Of a DNA stretch of 64,000 bases, positions 25,917 through 35,679 are shown piece by piece (the first letter of the stretch is position 1; each line of letters opens with the position of its first letter). Source of the DNA: Bacteroidales bacterium. Its GTDB lineage: Bacteria; Bacteroidota; Bacteroidia; Bacteroidales; F082. Location of the stretch: contig JAFGXS010000082.1 in the NCBI GenBank assembly GCA_016936505.1, forward strand, positions 1-64,000. The letters run 5' to 3'. The notes below the pieces were generated by a model that saw only the letters and a program-made list of their open reading frames with translations, was not told where the DNA came from and ran no database searches. The translations under genes and the position numbers were made by a program.

Positions 25917-27494
25917 TTAGTGTTCTTTTTTATACTTTTTAAAAACCGAAATTAACTCTTCTTCTTTAAAAGGTTTACTTACATAATCATTCATACCGGC
26001 TTCAAGATAATTTTCCCTGTCCCCGGGAAGGCTGTTGGCTGTCATTGCAACAATGATAAGTTTATCCTGATTGTTACCTTCTCTTTCCTCCCACCTTCGT
26101 ATTGTTTCAGTTGCTTCAAGACCATCCATCACAGGCATCTGAACATCCATTAAAATAATGTCGTAATGCTTTTTTTTAACCATTTCAACAGCCTCAAGTC
26201 CATTATGAGCAATTTCTACTTTTTGTCCCAGAAAATTCAAAAAAGCTGTTGCAACCTTTTGGTTAATAACATTATCCTCAACCAATAAAACCGACATCAC
26301 AACATCGCAGTGCATTTTGGCTTTAATATCATCTGAATGAGCTGAAACATTTGCTTCATCAGACAGATCAAAATTAGCTGTGAACCAAAATGTTGAACCT
26401 CTACCCGGTTCACTTTCAACACCTATTTCTCCCCCCATCATTTCGGACAGGTTCTTACATATGGCAAGTCCTAAACCTGTGCCACCGTACTTACGTGTGG
26501 TTGATTTATCAACCTGCGAAAAAGATTGAAACAAACGCTTCTGTCCTTCTTCGGGTATTCCAATACCCGTATCAGTTACACGAAACAAAAATAAAGCATC
26601 TTTTAGTTTATTCTGCTCTTTCAATTGTAGAGAAAGAGTAATTTTTCCCTCCTCGGTAAATTTAATAGCATTGTTAACCAGATTGATGATTATTTGTTTC
26701 AAACGAACAGGATCGCCAATAACTTTATCCGGAATATCTTTAGGAAGGTTCATTTCCAGTTTCAGGCCTTTCTTTCCGGCAACAACCTGCAACATGCGCA
26801 TGATGTTGGTGAGCTCATTGGATATAGAAAAACGAATATGTTCCAGATCAACTCTACCCGCCTCAATTTTTGAGTAATCTAAAATATCATTGATAATAGT
26901 TAGCAGGCTCTCTCCTGAAGATTCAATTATTGAAATATATTCATACTGCTCTTCATTGAGGGGGGTACGTTTCAGGATGTCAACCGTACCGATGATCCCA
27001 TTCATTGGAGTACGAATTTCGTGAGACATATTGGCCAGAAAAATCGCCTTTGCATCAGCAGCAGCTTCTGCTTCCTTTTTTGCCTTAATCAATTCATCCA
27101 TATTTTGTTTCAGGCGAACGTGTAAGCTAACACGTGATAAAAGTTCTTCTCGTGAAAACGGCTTGGAAATATAATCTACAGCACCTGCATGAAAAGCTTT
27201 TTGTATATTTTGCGGATCACTTAAAGCTGTAAGAAAAATAACCGGAACCTCCCGGGTCATAGTATCATTCTTTAAAGTTTTACAAACAGCAAAACCGTCC
27301 ATTTCAGGCATCATTACATCCAGTAAGATCAAATCAAACTGATTGGCTTTTGCCTTCCGAATTGCAGTTTTACCATCAGAAGCAGTAACTACTATAGAAT
27401 CTTCCATCTGTCCTAAAACCTGTGAGATTAAATCCAGATTCACTTTCATGTCATCTACAGCCAGAATTCTGGTTTTTTTCTTTTCTTCAGCCAT
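25917..27494 (-). CDS. Receiver-histidine kinase-receiver hybrid protein
   Basis: Soluble 525-residue signalling protein. Receiver 1 covers residues 8-125 with Asp59. A short coiled coil (135-150) leads to HisKA with phosphoacceptor His158 ([12 protein letters not shown]) and an ATPase domain (~260-375: [24 protein letters not shown]). Receiver 2 follows at ~400-520 with Asp450. There is no transmembrane segment and no DNA-binding output. Lying in the chemosensory operon, it probably takes or passes phosphate within that pathway, with the adjacent single receiver as a partner. Confidence 0.92.
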   Translation of the reverse strand: MAEEKKKTRILAVDDMKVNLDLISQVLGQMEDSIVVTASDGKTAIRKAKANQFDLILLDVMMPEMDGFAVCKTLKNDTMTREVPVIFLTALSDPQNIQKAFHAGAVDYISKPFSREELLSRVSLHVRLKQNMDELIKAKKEAEAAADAKAIFLANMSHEIRTPMNGIIGTVDILKRTPLNEEQYEYISIIESSGESLLTIINDILDYSKIEAGRVDLEHIRFSISNELTNIMRMLQVVAGKKGLKLEMNLPKDIPDKVIGDPVRLKQIIINLVNNAIKFTEEGKITLSLQLKEQNKLKDALFLFRVTDTGIGIPEEGQKRLFQSFSQVDKSTTRKYGGTGLGLAICKNLSEMMGGEIGVESEPGRGSTFWFTANFDLSDEANVSAHSDDIKAKMHCDVVMSVLLVEDNVINQKVATAFLNFLGQKVEIAHNGLEAVEMVKKKHYDIILMDVQMPVMDGLEATETIRRWEEREGNNQDKLIIVAMTANSLPGDRENYLEAGMNDYVSKPFKEEELISVFKKYKKEH

Positions 27495-27535
27495 TGTATA
27501 TCAGCTAATATTTTTTAAAAGTACTTATTTTTTTA

Positions 27536-28591
27536 TTACTTCAAAGCATTAAGAAAATCAGCTATTTCAGATAAGGAGCTTACTTTTGATGCCGCTCCAT
27601 ACTTCACTGCTTTACCAGGCATCCCCCAAACAACAGAGCTTTTTTCATCCTGAGCAATCGTGAATACTCCGGATTGTTTCATATCCAGCATAGCTTTTGC
27701 ACCATCTTCCCCCATACCAGTAAGCAAAATGGCCACCATCTTTTCTGTGGGAACACATTTAAGTGCTGACCTGAATAACACATCAACCGCAGGTTTATGC
27801 CTATTTACAGGCTCATCATCCGAAAGTTTTGTTTTATAGTTATAACCCGATCTTTCCACAAGTAAATGATAATCACCATTTGCCACATACACATGGTTCA
27901 TCTCCAGTGTTTGATTATCCTGCGCTTCGACAACGGCTAAAGAACAAATACTGTCCAGCCTTTCAGCAAAAGACTTTGTGAAACCTCCCGGCATATGTTG
28001 GGTTATTAAAACAGGAGGCAAAGGAGGTTCAATACGGGTCAGAATATATTCAATTGCCTGAGTTCCACCTGTAGATGCACCCATAAAAATAATCTTATTA
28101 ACCAACGAAAGAGTATTCATTGTCGGTTTAACTACGGCAACATCCTTTATCGGTTTAAGTGAACGAACCAAATGAAGTTTATTTTTAGAATGAGCGGCAG
28201 CTTTCAATGCGAATAAGATTCGGGATCTGGTTTCTTTCAGAGCCTGTGGGTCAATACTTTTTGGCTTTGGAATTACTTCCAAAGCTCCATATCTGAATGC
28301 CATAATAGCATTTCTGGAATTAGCTTCAGCCACACCGGAAAATATAACAACAGGAATAGGATGCTGGTTCATTATCTTTTTCAGAAAAGTAATGCCATCC
28401 ATTTTGGGCATTTCAATATCCAGCAATATTACATCAGGCGTTGCCAACTGAATCAGCTTAACTGCCTCATAAGGATCACCGGCCACCCCCATAACTGTTA
28501 ATTCAGGATCGCGCTCCACCAGATCAGTTAAAAGACCACTAACGATCCTTGAATCGTCAACAATCAACACTTTAATTTTTTCAGTTTTCAT
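27536..28591 (-). CDS. cheB: Chemotaxis protein-glutamate methylesterase
   Basis: CheB removes methyl groups from receptors to reset adaptation. An N-terminal receiver (residues 1-125, Asp58 in ILLDIEMP) is joined to a C-terminal esterase domain with triad Ser173 (GASTGG), His199 (TQHMPGGF) and Asp296 (TGMGEDGA). The length of 351 residues is standard. It sits between cheD and the hybrid kinase gene. Confidence 0.96.
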   Translation of the reverse strand: MKTEKIKVLIVDDSRIVSGLLTDLVERDPELTVMGVAGDPYEAVKLIQLATPDVILLDIEMPKMDGITFLKKIMNQHPIPVVIFSGVAEANSRNAIMAFRYGALEVIPKPKSIDPQALKETRSRILFALKAAAHSKNKLHLVRSLKPIKDVAVVKPTMNTLSLVNKIIFMGASTGGTQAIEYILTRIEPPLPPVLITQHMPGGFTKSFAERLDSICSLAVVEAQDNQTLEMNHVYVANGDYHLLVERSGYNYKTKLSDDEPVNRHKPAVDVLFRSALKCVPTEKMVAILLTGMGEDGAKAMLDMKQSGVFTIAQDEKSSVVWGMPGKAVKYGAASKVSSLSEIADFLNALK

Positions 28592-28596
28592 AGAAA

Positions 28597-29076
28597 TCAG
28601 GTTTTACTATTTCCCAGATATTTCTGACGCACTTCACCGGTTAACGTATCAAAAACGATTTTTCGTCCTTGATTTCCTCCTGTACTTGCGGCTGCTATTT
28701 TAATTTGCATTTCTTGCTCCAGTATTACATCTGCAATTCGAATGTTGCGATCACCGATAAAAAAGACATTGTTCTGACTTTCCAAAACGGCTGCTCCGCC
28801 AAAAACTTTAGCTATCAAATCCTGCTTTCGGCTACCCATCCTGTACATTCTATCGACCAACTGTTGAATAGCAATATTTCCATATTTTGGCGAGGCTAAT
28901 CCTTTGCCATTCCACATGGGTAATAAATAATGATTCATCCCTCCGTACTGCTGCCGCGTATCATACAAGCAAACCGCAACACACGATCCCAACAACGTTG
29001 TGATGTAATGCGGGTTTTTGTCGACAAATAAACTACCCGGGTATAAATAATATTTACTGTATTCTTCCTGATTCAT
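28597..29076 (-). CDS. cheD: Chemoreceptor glutamine deamidase
   Basis: CheD deamidates receptor glutamines and in some systems interacts with CheC. The catalytic Cys is in LLGSCVAVCLYD and the His in GGMNHYLLP; the FGGAAV segment is also typical. Its 159 residues match the family. No CheC is present in this operon. The start codon overlaps the stop of the upstream kinase-like gene by one base (TAATG). Confidence 0.95.
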   Translation of the reverse strand: MNQEEYSKYYLYPGSLFVDKNPHYITTLLGSCVAVCLYDTRQQYGGMNHYLLPMWNGKGLASPKYGNIAIQQLVDRMYRMGSRKQDLIAKVFGGAAVLESQNNVFFIGDRNIRIADVILEQEMQIKIAAASTGGNQGRKIVFDTLTGEVRQKYLGNSKT

Positions 29077-29951
29077 TAAAAAAGCTCCTGGTCTTGATCA
29101 TCTGAGAACAAACCATCTTCATCAAAAAAATCAGTTTCCGCAACAGATTCAGGCAGCTTTACTGTAAAAACACTACCATTACCGGGTGTGCTCACAACAT
29201 CAATGGTTCCATCCAAAACATGCACCAAACCATCTACGACTGCCAAACCTAACCCGTTTCCGGGATTCAGCGAATGAATGCGTGAATCAACTCTGTGGAA
29301 ACGGTCAAAAATCTTACCGATTTCTTGCTTATCCATTCCGATGCCTTCGTCCTCAACATCGACCTTTAACAGATTTTCTGCACTTCCGATCCTTACCTGA
29401 ATATTTCTTCCTTTTTCAGAAAATTTGATCCCGTTGCTAATCAGGTTCACCAGAATCAGTTTTAATTTTTCTTTATCAGTATGAAAATAAAGAGTGTTTT
29501 CCGGAACTAACTCATAACTGACTTTAATTTGTTTACGATCCTGCTCCGGCTGCAAACTTTCCAGCACATCATCGATAAGCTGCTGTAGATCGACCCGACT
29601 GGCTTCAACAACAACTTCCCCTGCTTCCAGTTTGGCAGCAGCAAACGTGTTGTTCAGCTGAAAATCCAGAAATGCAGCCTCAGAATAGATTAGACCTGCC
29701 AAATGACACACCTCATCTTTCTGATTATCATCAGCGGTCATCATACTTTTTGACAAACCCAGGATGGATGAAAAAGGATTGACAATTTCATTGGTTACAT
29801 TTGAAATAAAATGACTTTTGAACGCTTCTGCGTCCAGTAGTTTTTCATTCAGCTCCTCCAGTTGCTTCTCGAGTCGTTTATTTTCCTCTGTAAGATGTTT
29901 TATGATACCATCCTTTTCTTCGGGTGACTGTTTTAAATTCTGTTCACTCAT
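29076..29951 (-). CDS. Histidine kinase-like ATPase lacking the phosphoacceptor His
   Basis: Residues 1-45 form a coiled coil. The H-box region (residues 48-65) aligns as FISNVTNEIVNPF, where normal kinases have [13 protein letters not shown]: Asn54 replaces the histidine. The ATP-binding domain is intact, with NLISNGIKF, DEGIGMD, FDRFHRVD and GNGLGLAVV motifs. A short acidic tail ends the 291 residues. There is no membrane segment. It may bind ATP and phosphorylate or regulate a partner, or act as a structural pseudokinase in the chemosensory complex; this is inference. The codon was checked in the nucleotide sequence (AAT at 29790-29792, minus strand). Confidence 0.85.
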   Translation of the reverse strand: MSEQNLKQSPEEKDGIIKHLTEENKRLEKQLEELNEKLLDAEAFKSHFISNVTNEIVNPFSSILGLSKSMMTADDNQKDEVCHLAGLIYSEAAFLDFQLNNTFAAAKLEAGEVVVEASRVDLQQLIDDVLESLQPEQDRKQIKVSYELVPENTLYFHTDKEKLKLILVNLISNGIKFSEKGRNIQVRIGSAENLLKVDVEDEGIGMDKQEIGKIFDRFHRVDSRIHSLNPGNGLGLAVVDGLVHVLDGTIDVVSTPGNGSVFTVKLPESVAETDFFDEDGLFSDDQDQELF

Positions 29952-29956
29952 GATCT

Positions 29957-30811
29957 TTATATTTTCTGATAAACAGAAGAACTGATTAATTTCAGTTCTT
30001 TAATATTCATATTTATTAATGCTTCGGAATGTCCCACAAAAAGATAGCCTCCCGGCAACAGATGCCGTAACAATCGGTTTACAACCTTTTCCTGAACGGC
30101 CAAATCAAAATAAATCAGTGTATTTCTACAAAATATCATATGAAAATCGCCGGGTATCTGATAAAATTCATCTGCCAGATTAAGCCAGGTAAAGCATGTT
30201 TTTTTTCTTATGGAGGGGGCTATTCTTATCCTGGGATTTGATACATCTTTACTTTTCAACAAAAATTTCTTTCTATACTGTTCAGGAATTTCTTCTACAA
30301 GCCTGAAAGGATAAATCGCCATTTTGGCCTGATCAAGAACTCTTTCCGAAACATCGCTACCACAAACATTATAATCAAGTATCCCATGCTTTTGCCGCAA
30401 GCTTTCCAGCAACATAGCCAGCGAATATACTTCCTGACCGGTTGAGCACCCCGCACTCCAGACTTTTAAATCAACATCCGGCCATTGCTTTGGAATATTT
30501 TGTTCTATAAAATCGAAATGATGCTTTTCCCTGAAGAAATCGGTTTTATTTGTTGAAATTACTTCAATCAATTTGAGGACTTCTGCTTTGTTACCATTGA
30601 GTACATAGTTAGTATAATCGGTATAGTTACTCATGTTGAGTTCATGAAGCCTTTTCGTTAACCGGCTTTGAACCAGATAATGCTTTTTTTCGGGAAGATG
30701 AATACCAAATTCCTCATAAATGAAACTACTTAGTCTTTTAAAATCACCTGCTTTCAAAAGGCCAAAGGGTTTCCCTAAATCAGGGTTACTATGTTTTTTT
30801 TCTAACGACAA
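29957..30811 (-). CDS. cheR: Chemotaxis protein methyltransferase
   Basis: CheR methylates glutamates on the chemoreceptor with SAM. The N-terminal all-alpha domain begins near residue 20 (DFKRLSSFIYEEFGIH). The SAM-binding motif is VWSAGCSTGQEVYSLAM, followed by a GSDVSERVL stretch and the IFCRNTLIYFD motif. The 284-residue length is normal. No ATG exists near the N terminus and an in-frame TAA lies directly upstream, so translation must start at the TTG at 30811. MCP is 18 bp upstream. Confidence 0.93.
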   Translation of the reverse strand: MSLEKKHSNPDLGKPFGLLKAGDFKRLSSFIYEEFGIHLPEKKHYLVQSRLTKRLHELNMSNYTDYTNYVLNGNKAEVLKLIEVISTNKTDFFREKHHFDFIEQNIPKQWPDVDLKVWSAGCSTGQEVYSLAMLLESLRQKHGILDYNVCGSDVSERVLDQAKMAIYPFRLVEEIPEQYRKKFLLKSKDVSNPRIRIAPSIRKKTCFTWLNLADEFYQIPGDFHMIFCRNTLIYFDLAVQEKVVNRLLRHLLPGGYLFVGHSEALINMNIKELKLISSSVYQKI

Positions 30812-30829
30812 TTAATTGTATCTAAAAAA

Positions 30830-32455
30830 TCAGAATCTTTCAAACTCATCGTCAATATCATCCGGTTTACCTAAATCAATATGCACACCTGATGTGCTTC
30901 GTCTCAGGTTTCTTGCTTCGGGAAGTTTCTTATTTTCTGCCTTGGTTTTGCTTTTTGAAGATCTGCTGGTCTGTACATCCAGTTTAAAAAACGACAAGGC
31001 ATCCATCAACGCTTCAGATTGCGCATTCAGCTCTTCTGCACTGGTAGCAATCTCTTCTGATGCAGCAGCATTTTGCTGGGTAATTTCATTCAATTGCTGA
31101 ATTGCATCATTAATTTGTTCAGCACCCAGAATCTGCTCTTCGCTGGCTAAAGAAATATTATTTACCATTTGTGCATTCACTCCAATTGTAGGAGCAATTT
31201 CATCAATCAACGTACCAGCATTCTGAATTACCTGAACGCTGGACCGAGCCAACTCTTCAATTTCTGAAGCAGCTTCTTTACTCCGGTCGGCAAGTTTTCC
31301 CACTTCAACAGCAACAACACCAAACCCTTTACCGTGTTCACCGGCACGCGCAGCTTCAACGGCTGCGTTCAAAGCTAAAATATTAGTTTGAAAGGCAATT
31401 TCGTTTATAATACCGATCTTTTTAGCAATTTCTTTGATCTTTTCCTGGCTTTTAGCCGCTGAATCCACAATATCTTTTGCACCATGAGCCATTTCATCAG
31501 AAAGTGCCGATGCCTTTTTCGAATGTTCTGTATTTTGGTGGATATTAGCTACCATTTGTTCCATTGATGAGGAAACCTCTTCTGTTGAAGAAGCCTGCTC
31601 TGTTGCACCCTGCGATATACTTTGCGAAGAAGCGCTCAAATCGCGGCTTGCAACGGTAAGGTTATCAACCATTTCGAATACTTTATTCAGGGTAAGAGCC
31701 AACTGATCACGCAAAGTGGAAATCTTACGAATAACCATTCCCAACTCATCATCAGCAACTCTGGGAATTTTAACTGTAATCTCCCCCTCTGAAAGTTTAT
31801 GCAATACCTTCATGGCAATTCTGAATTTTCTCGCAATTCCGCTGATAAGTAGTGCGCCAAAAATAAGAACAACCAGAAACGCTCCCAACCCCACAATTAA
31901 ATCGTTGGTTTTTATTTGTTGATATCTTTCGCTCAAATGTGTGATCCGTTCTGTTTCCTGAGACTGCTTAACATTCATGTAATTCCTCACCTGAGATTTA
32001 AACGCATTGCTCGAATTAATAAAGGCATTCAATGTTTGCATCTTCTGATCATTTTGCCCATTATTTTCAAGCAACTGCATATATTGCTCAGAAAGCATAA
32101 GAACCTGTTGAAAATCTGAAACTATAACTTTATACTGACTATTCTCATTTTTTTCTGATAACATATTATTCTGCAACTCTTTCAGATGCACAATGCTTTG
32201 TTTTAGACCAATCATTTGATCCAAAGAAAGTTTATTATACTGTGAGATCAGAATTGGTTTCTCCACATTATCCATAAAGGGGACAAGAATCTGTGTTGTT
32301 AAACCCACGTCATATTTGTCGTTTTTCGACAGACTCTTTGTATCGTCGTAAAACACTCCAAACTGACTCAGGTTATAAAACCACATAAAGGCTATGGTTG
32401 CCAACACAAAAACCAGCATCAAAATCATCTTTGTTTTATAAGACAGACTTTTCAT
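30830..32455 (-). CDS. Methyl-accepting chemotaxis protein
   Basis: Transmembrane receptor of 541 residues. TM1 spans about residues 8-27 and TM2 about 185-207. The periplasmic part of ~155 residues looks helical, as in four-helix-bundle sensors. HAMP (~208-260) and a cytoplasmic coiled-coil domain follow. The kinase-binding hairpin tip is at ~353-387 (EIAFQTNILALNAAVEAARA), and glutamate/glutamine pairs near residues 287-300 and 463-480 are candidate methylation sites. No C-terminal CheR-docking pentapeptide is seen. It is the only receptor in the window and is encoded with its signalling partners. Confidence 0.95.
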   Translation of the reverse strand: MKSLSYKTKMILMLVFVLATIAFMWFYNLSQFGVFYDDTKSLSKNDKYDVGLTTQILVPFMDNVEKPILISQYNKLSLDQMIGLKQSIVHLKELQNNMLSEKNENSQYKVIVSDFQQVLMLSEQYMQLLENNGQNDQKMQTLNAFINSSNAFKSQVRNYMNVKQSQETERITHLSERYQQIKTNDLIVGLGAFLVVLIFGALLISGIARKFRIAMKVLHKLSEGEITVKIPRVADDELGMVIRKISTLRDQLALTLNKVFEMVDNLTVASRDLSASSQSISQGATEQASSTEEVSSSMEQMVANIHQNTEHSKKASALSDEMAHGAKDIVDSAAKSQEKIKEIAKKIGIINEIAFQTNILALNAAVEAARAGEHGKGFGVVAVEVGKLADRSKEAASEIEELARSSVQVIQNAGTLIDEIAPTIGVNAQMVNNISLASEEQILGAEQINDAIQQLNEITQQNAAASEEIATSAEELNAQSEALMDALSFFKLDVQTSRSSKSKTKAENKKLPEARNLRRSTSGVHIDLGKPDDIDDEFERF

Positions 32456-32466
32456 GATTTAAAAGT

Positions 32467-32952
32467 TTAAATTTCAGTATTTGTAATATTTTTTATTTCA
32501 TTGTCATCAAACAAGCTGTTTACCTTTAGTACAAAGGAAAAACGATCTTTTCTGTTAAGAACGCCTTGTATGAACGCCCCCTTTTCCTGATTTCCGGAAA
32601 CAGGATATGGCTTTATATCGTTTGGGTTCCACTCAAAAACTTCGTCAGAATCATCTACCAGAATTCCTATTTCAACATCATTATCCTGATAAAGAACACT
32701 AAGAATAATAATCAGCTGATGATCGCTATTTGAACTTTCTTTGAACCCGAATTTCTGATGAAGGTTCACAACAGGAATAATTTTTCCGTTAAAATTTGTT
32801 ACCCCCTTTAAAAAACCAGGAGCCTGGGGAACAGGCGTAAAAGAGGTGGCCTGCATAACCTGAATAACCTGTTGCACATCTATAGCAAAAAGCTCATCCG
32901 CCAACGAGAATGAAATATAATATCTTGTTTCTGTATCAGTTGTATTTTTCAT
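32467..32952 (-). CDS. cheW: Chemotaxis coupling protein
   Basis: CheW bridges receptor and CheA. Typical features are YYISFSLADELFAIDVQQV at the start, GFLKGVTNFNGKIIPVVNLHQKFG in the middle and GILVDDSDEVFEW in the second half. The 161 residues are normal. The gene overlaps cheA by 4 bp (ATGA), ensuring matched synthesis. Confidence 0.95.
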   Translation of the reverse strand: MKNTTDTETRYYISFSLADELFAIDVQQVIQVMQATSFTPVPQAPGFLKGVTNFNGKIIPVVNLHQKFGFKESSNSDHQLIIILSVLYQDNDVEIGILVDDSDEVFEWNPNDIKPYPVSGNQEKGAFIQGVLNRKDRFSFVLKVNSLFDDNEIKNITNTEI

Positions 32953-35000
32953 TGCGTTGTATTTGTATATTGTTGCATTATTCTGTAAGGATCAATAACT
33001 AATGCTACTTTACCATCGCCCAATACGGTAGCTCCTGAAAATAGTTCCTTTCCTTTGACAAATTGATTCAGCGGTTTAATTACTGCCTGATGTTTTCCTT
33101 CTATTCCGTTAATCACAAAACCAATTTCTTTGTTTTCAAAACTAAAAACCAACAAAAAAGCTTTCTCAAAAGAAAAGTCATGGATTCCAAATTCCTGTAT
33201 CAAATGAACAAATTGTATCTGCCTGCCTTCTTTAACCACCACCTGGCTAAAACCGGTCTTATCCAGCTCGCTCTGATCCAGGGGATAAATGCGCTTAATA
33301 TTTTCCAACGGAATAAGATACCTGGAATCCCCTATCAATACAAGCAAGCCATCAATAATAGACAAGGTTAAAGGCAAACGAATCCTGACGGTTGTTCCCT
33401 TACCCTTTTCGCTGTCTAACTCAACATAACCTCTAAGCTCCGTAATATTTTTTCTCACAACATCCATTCCAACACCTCTTCCCGAAAGCTGGCTCACTTT
33501 ATCAGAGGTACTGAAACCAGGGTTAAAAATCAGATTCATTATTTCCTCTTCCTCCAATTGGTCAGAGGGTAAAATCAGGTTCTTTTCAATGGCTTTTTTT
33601 CTGATCTCATCCGGATCAATTCCACGACCATCATCGCGTACTTCTATAACTACATACGATCCTGAATAATAAGTTAATATTTCGATTATTCCTTCTGGTC
33701 TTTTTCCGGCATTTGACCTTTCTTCCGGCAATTCAATACCATGATCGAGACTATTCCTAATAATGTGCATCAACGGATCGTAGAGCATTTCTATTACAAA
33801 TTTATCCAGTTCTGTTTCCGTTCCTGTTGTTCGAAAATTCACCTGTTTATTCAACTCATAACCCACGTCACGAACCATTCTTTTAAAACGGGTCAGCAAT
33901 GTGTAGATCGGAATCAGACGCATTTCCAGAGTATTGGTTCGAAGCTGCCGGAAAAGCTTTTCAAAATCCTCTGCCAGAAGCTGAAGATCAGAATTTTTTA
34001 ATCTTTTACTCAAATGATCCAGTCGCGCCTGAGCTGTAACCAGCTCACTCACAAGATCCATCATATTGTCAAGTTTGACTGAGCCCACCCTAATGCTGTT
34101 CATTTCGTTAACAACCTGACGGTTTACTCCTGTCGGAACCGATTCCTGTTCTGAAGGTTTTTCCTCCACACTTTTATAGCTTTCTTTAAAAGCAACTATT
34201 AAATTATCAAGTTTCTCACGAGAAAACGACTCATAAAGGCTGGTTTTTTCTGCTTCGGATTCAAAATACTGATTATTGATCAAGTTTTCGTCTGCTAATT
34301 TCCGAATCTCAATCACACTATTGTCTTCAACAAAAATGAAAACATCCATTAAACTCTCTTCCGGTTCCGAAGTAACCAATAAGAAGTCCCAATACAAATA
34401 GGCCAGATCAGGAATTAATTGATCAAATTCCGGGATCTTTTCAAAATGAGCGAAAGCTTTTCCGACTCCAAAGTCAAGCAACTCATCAATTAAATACAAC
34501 GGATGTGTACCATCTTTCAGAACCCCTTCTCCTGGCTGAAAATGAATATGGTACGTATATTTTTCCGATTCAAAAACATCGTCATTAATATAAATTTCTT
34601 CAACCGAACGCGCAACTTCTGGTAAAGATTGGTTCAGAAATCGTTCTTTGATCTCACGGGCAAAAAGGTTCTTTTGCACCAAAACCTTTTCATCATTGGG
34701 TGTAGCCAACAACTTTCCAATTAAATCAAGGCTCCTAAAAGTAATATCGATCAACTCTTTGGTAAGGGGTAATTTCATGGAACGAACCTTGTCATAAAGA
34801 CTTTCCAGGTCGTGAGTATGCTCGCTCAAAGCATCAAACCCAAACATGCCACCGGTACCCTTCAGTGTATGCATAACCCGAAAAACCTCATCAATCCTTT
34901 CCTTATCTTTTGGATTGGCTTCCAGTTCGAGCAAAGCTGACTCAAGTTTTCCCATCATTTCATGGGCTTCTTCCAAAAATCTTTCCCTCAGTTCTTCCAT
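32949..35000 (-). CDS. cheA: Chemotaxis histidine kinase
   Basis: CheA phosphorylates CheY and CheB in response to the receptor. The N-terminal Hpt domain (1-105) carries phosphoacceptor His44 (RVMHTLKGTGG). A mid-region domain (~155-245) may bind response regulators. The P3 dimerisation helices start near 295, the P4 ATPase domain runs ~340-530 (IRNSLDHGIE, DDGRGIDPD, GRGVGMDVV), and the CheW-like P5 domain fills the C terminus. At 683 residues it is a complete CheA. It starts one base inside the stop of cheY (TAATG) and overlaps cheW. Confidence 0.96.
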   Translation of the reverse strand: MEELRERFLEEAHEMMGKLESALLELEANPKDKERIDEVFRVMHTLKGTGGMFGFDALSEHTHDLESLYDKVRSMKLPLTKELIDITFRSLDLIGKLLATPNDEKVLVQKNLFAREIKERFLNQSLPEVARSVEEIYINDDVFESEKYTYHIHFQPGEGVLKDGTHPLYLIDELLDFGVGKAFAHFEKIPEFDQLIPDLAYLYWDFLLVTSEPEESLMDVFIFVEDNSVIEIRKLADENLINNQYFESEAEKTSLYESFSREKLDNLIVAFKESYKSVEEKPSEQESVPTGVNRQVVNEMNSIRVGSVKLDNMMDLVSELVTAQARLDHLSKRLKNSDLQLLAEDFEKLFRQLRTNTLEMRLIPIYTLLTRFKRMVRDVGYELNKQVNFRTTGTETELDKFVIEMLYDPLMHIIRNSLDHGIELPEERSNAGKRPEGIIEILTYYSGSYVVIEVRDDGRGIDPDEIRKKAIEKNLILPSDQLEEEEIMNLIFNPGFSTSDKVSQLSGRGVGMDVVRKNITELRGYVELDSEKGKGTTVRIRLPLTLSIIDGLLVLIGDSRYLIPLENIKRIYPLDQSELDKTGFSQVVVKEGRQIQFVHLIQEFGIHDFSFEKAFLLVFSFENKEIGFVINGIEGKHQAVIKPLNQFVKGKELFSGATVLGDGKVALVIDPYRIMQQYTNTTQ

Positions 35001-35365
35001 TAACGCAAAACTCTGTTTATGATCTGCAAAAGTTTTTCATTACTGAATGGCTTTGTAATCCATCCTGTTGCTCCAGCATTCTTGGCCTCAAGTTTAATCT
35101 CTGAATTCGTTTCTGTAGTTAGGAACAGAATGGGTAAGTATTGATGATCGTCACCCTGACGTACATGCCGGATCAAATCAAGACCATTCATATTGGGCAT
35201 ATGCAAATCTGTAATCAACAAACTCAAATCCTTCCTGTCCAGATATTGCAATGCATCTTTTCCATCCTCGGCCATCAAAACCTGATATCCTGCTCTGGTT
35301 AATACAACCAGCAATAAATTTCGGATGCTGTAAGAATCATCAACAATAAGTATGGTTTTTCCCAT
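35000..35365 (-). CDS. cheY: CheY-like response regulator
   Basis: The 121-residue receiver-only protein has the acidic pocket in LIVDDSYS, phosphoacceptor Asp53 (LLITDLHMP), a conserved Thr-Thr at FLTTET and Lys in TKPFS. It is the likely direct target of CheA. The frame starts at a TTG at 35371, but the ATG at 35365 puts the first strand in its usual place. The stop overlaps the cheA start. Confidence 0.93.
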   Translation of the reverse strand: MGKTILIVDDSYSIRNLLLVVLTRAGYQVLMAEDGKDALQYLDRKDLSLLITDLHMPNMNGLDLIRHVRQGDDHQYLPILFLTTETNSEIKLEAKNAGATGWITKPFSNEKLLQIINRVLR

Positions 35366-35367
35366 AA

Positions 35368-35679
35368 TCAATTTTTTAAAATTTGGTCAAATGCTCTCTT
35401 TAATCCGGCCCGTTCGAGCAACCTTTCCTGCTCTTCATCCAATTGAATATCCATAACTATTTCTTTACCGTTCATCTTTAATTTCTTCAAATATGAATAA
35501 AGCAACTGAAAAAAGCTCATATCAATATGATCCACATCAGAAATACCAATGAAGCATTTCTTTTCGTCAGGAACCTCAGTTCCCATCATTGAATAAAGCC
35601 TGTTCATTTCTGAAACACTCAGATTTCCAGTGAACATATACTGGATTTCACCGGTTATTGTTTGATCGGTTTGTAACAT
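35368..35679 (-). CDS. STAS-domain protein, first gene of the chemosensory operon
   Basis: Its 103 residues fit the sulfate transporter/anti-sigma-antagonist fold: an N-terminal beta-strand segment, then CFIGISDVDHIDMSFFQLL, where Ser55 occupies the position that is phosphorylated in SpoIIAA-like proteins, and the LKKLKMNGKEIVMDI strand-helix. STAS proteins usually work as on/off partners controlled by serine phosphorylation. None of its usual partners (serine kinase, PP2C phosphatase) is in the operon, so here it may report to the chemosensory proteins. Its role is unknown. Confidence 0.8.
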   Translation of the reverse strand: MLQTDQTITGEIQYMFTGNLSVSEMNRLYSMMGTEVPDEKKCFIGISDVDHIDMSFFQLLYSYLKKLKMNGKEIVMDIQLDEEQERLLERAGLKRAFDQILKN

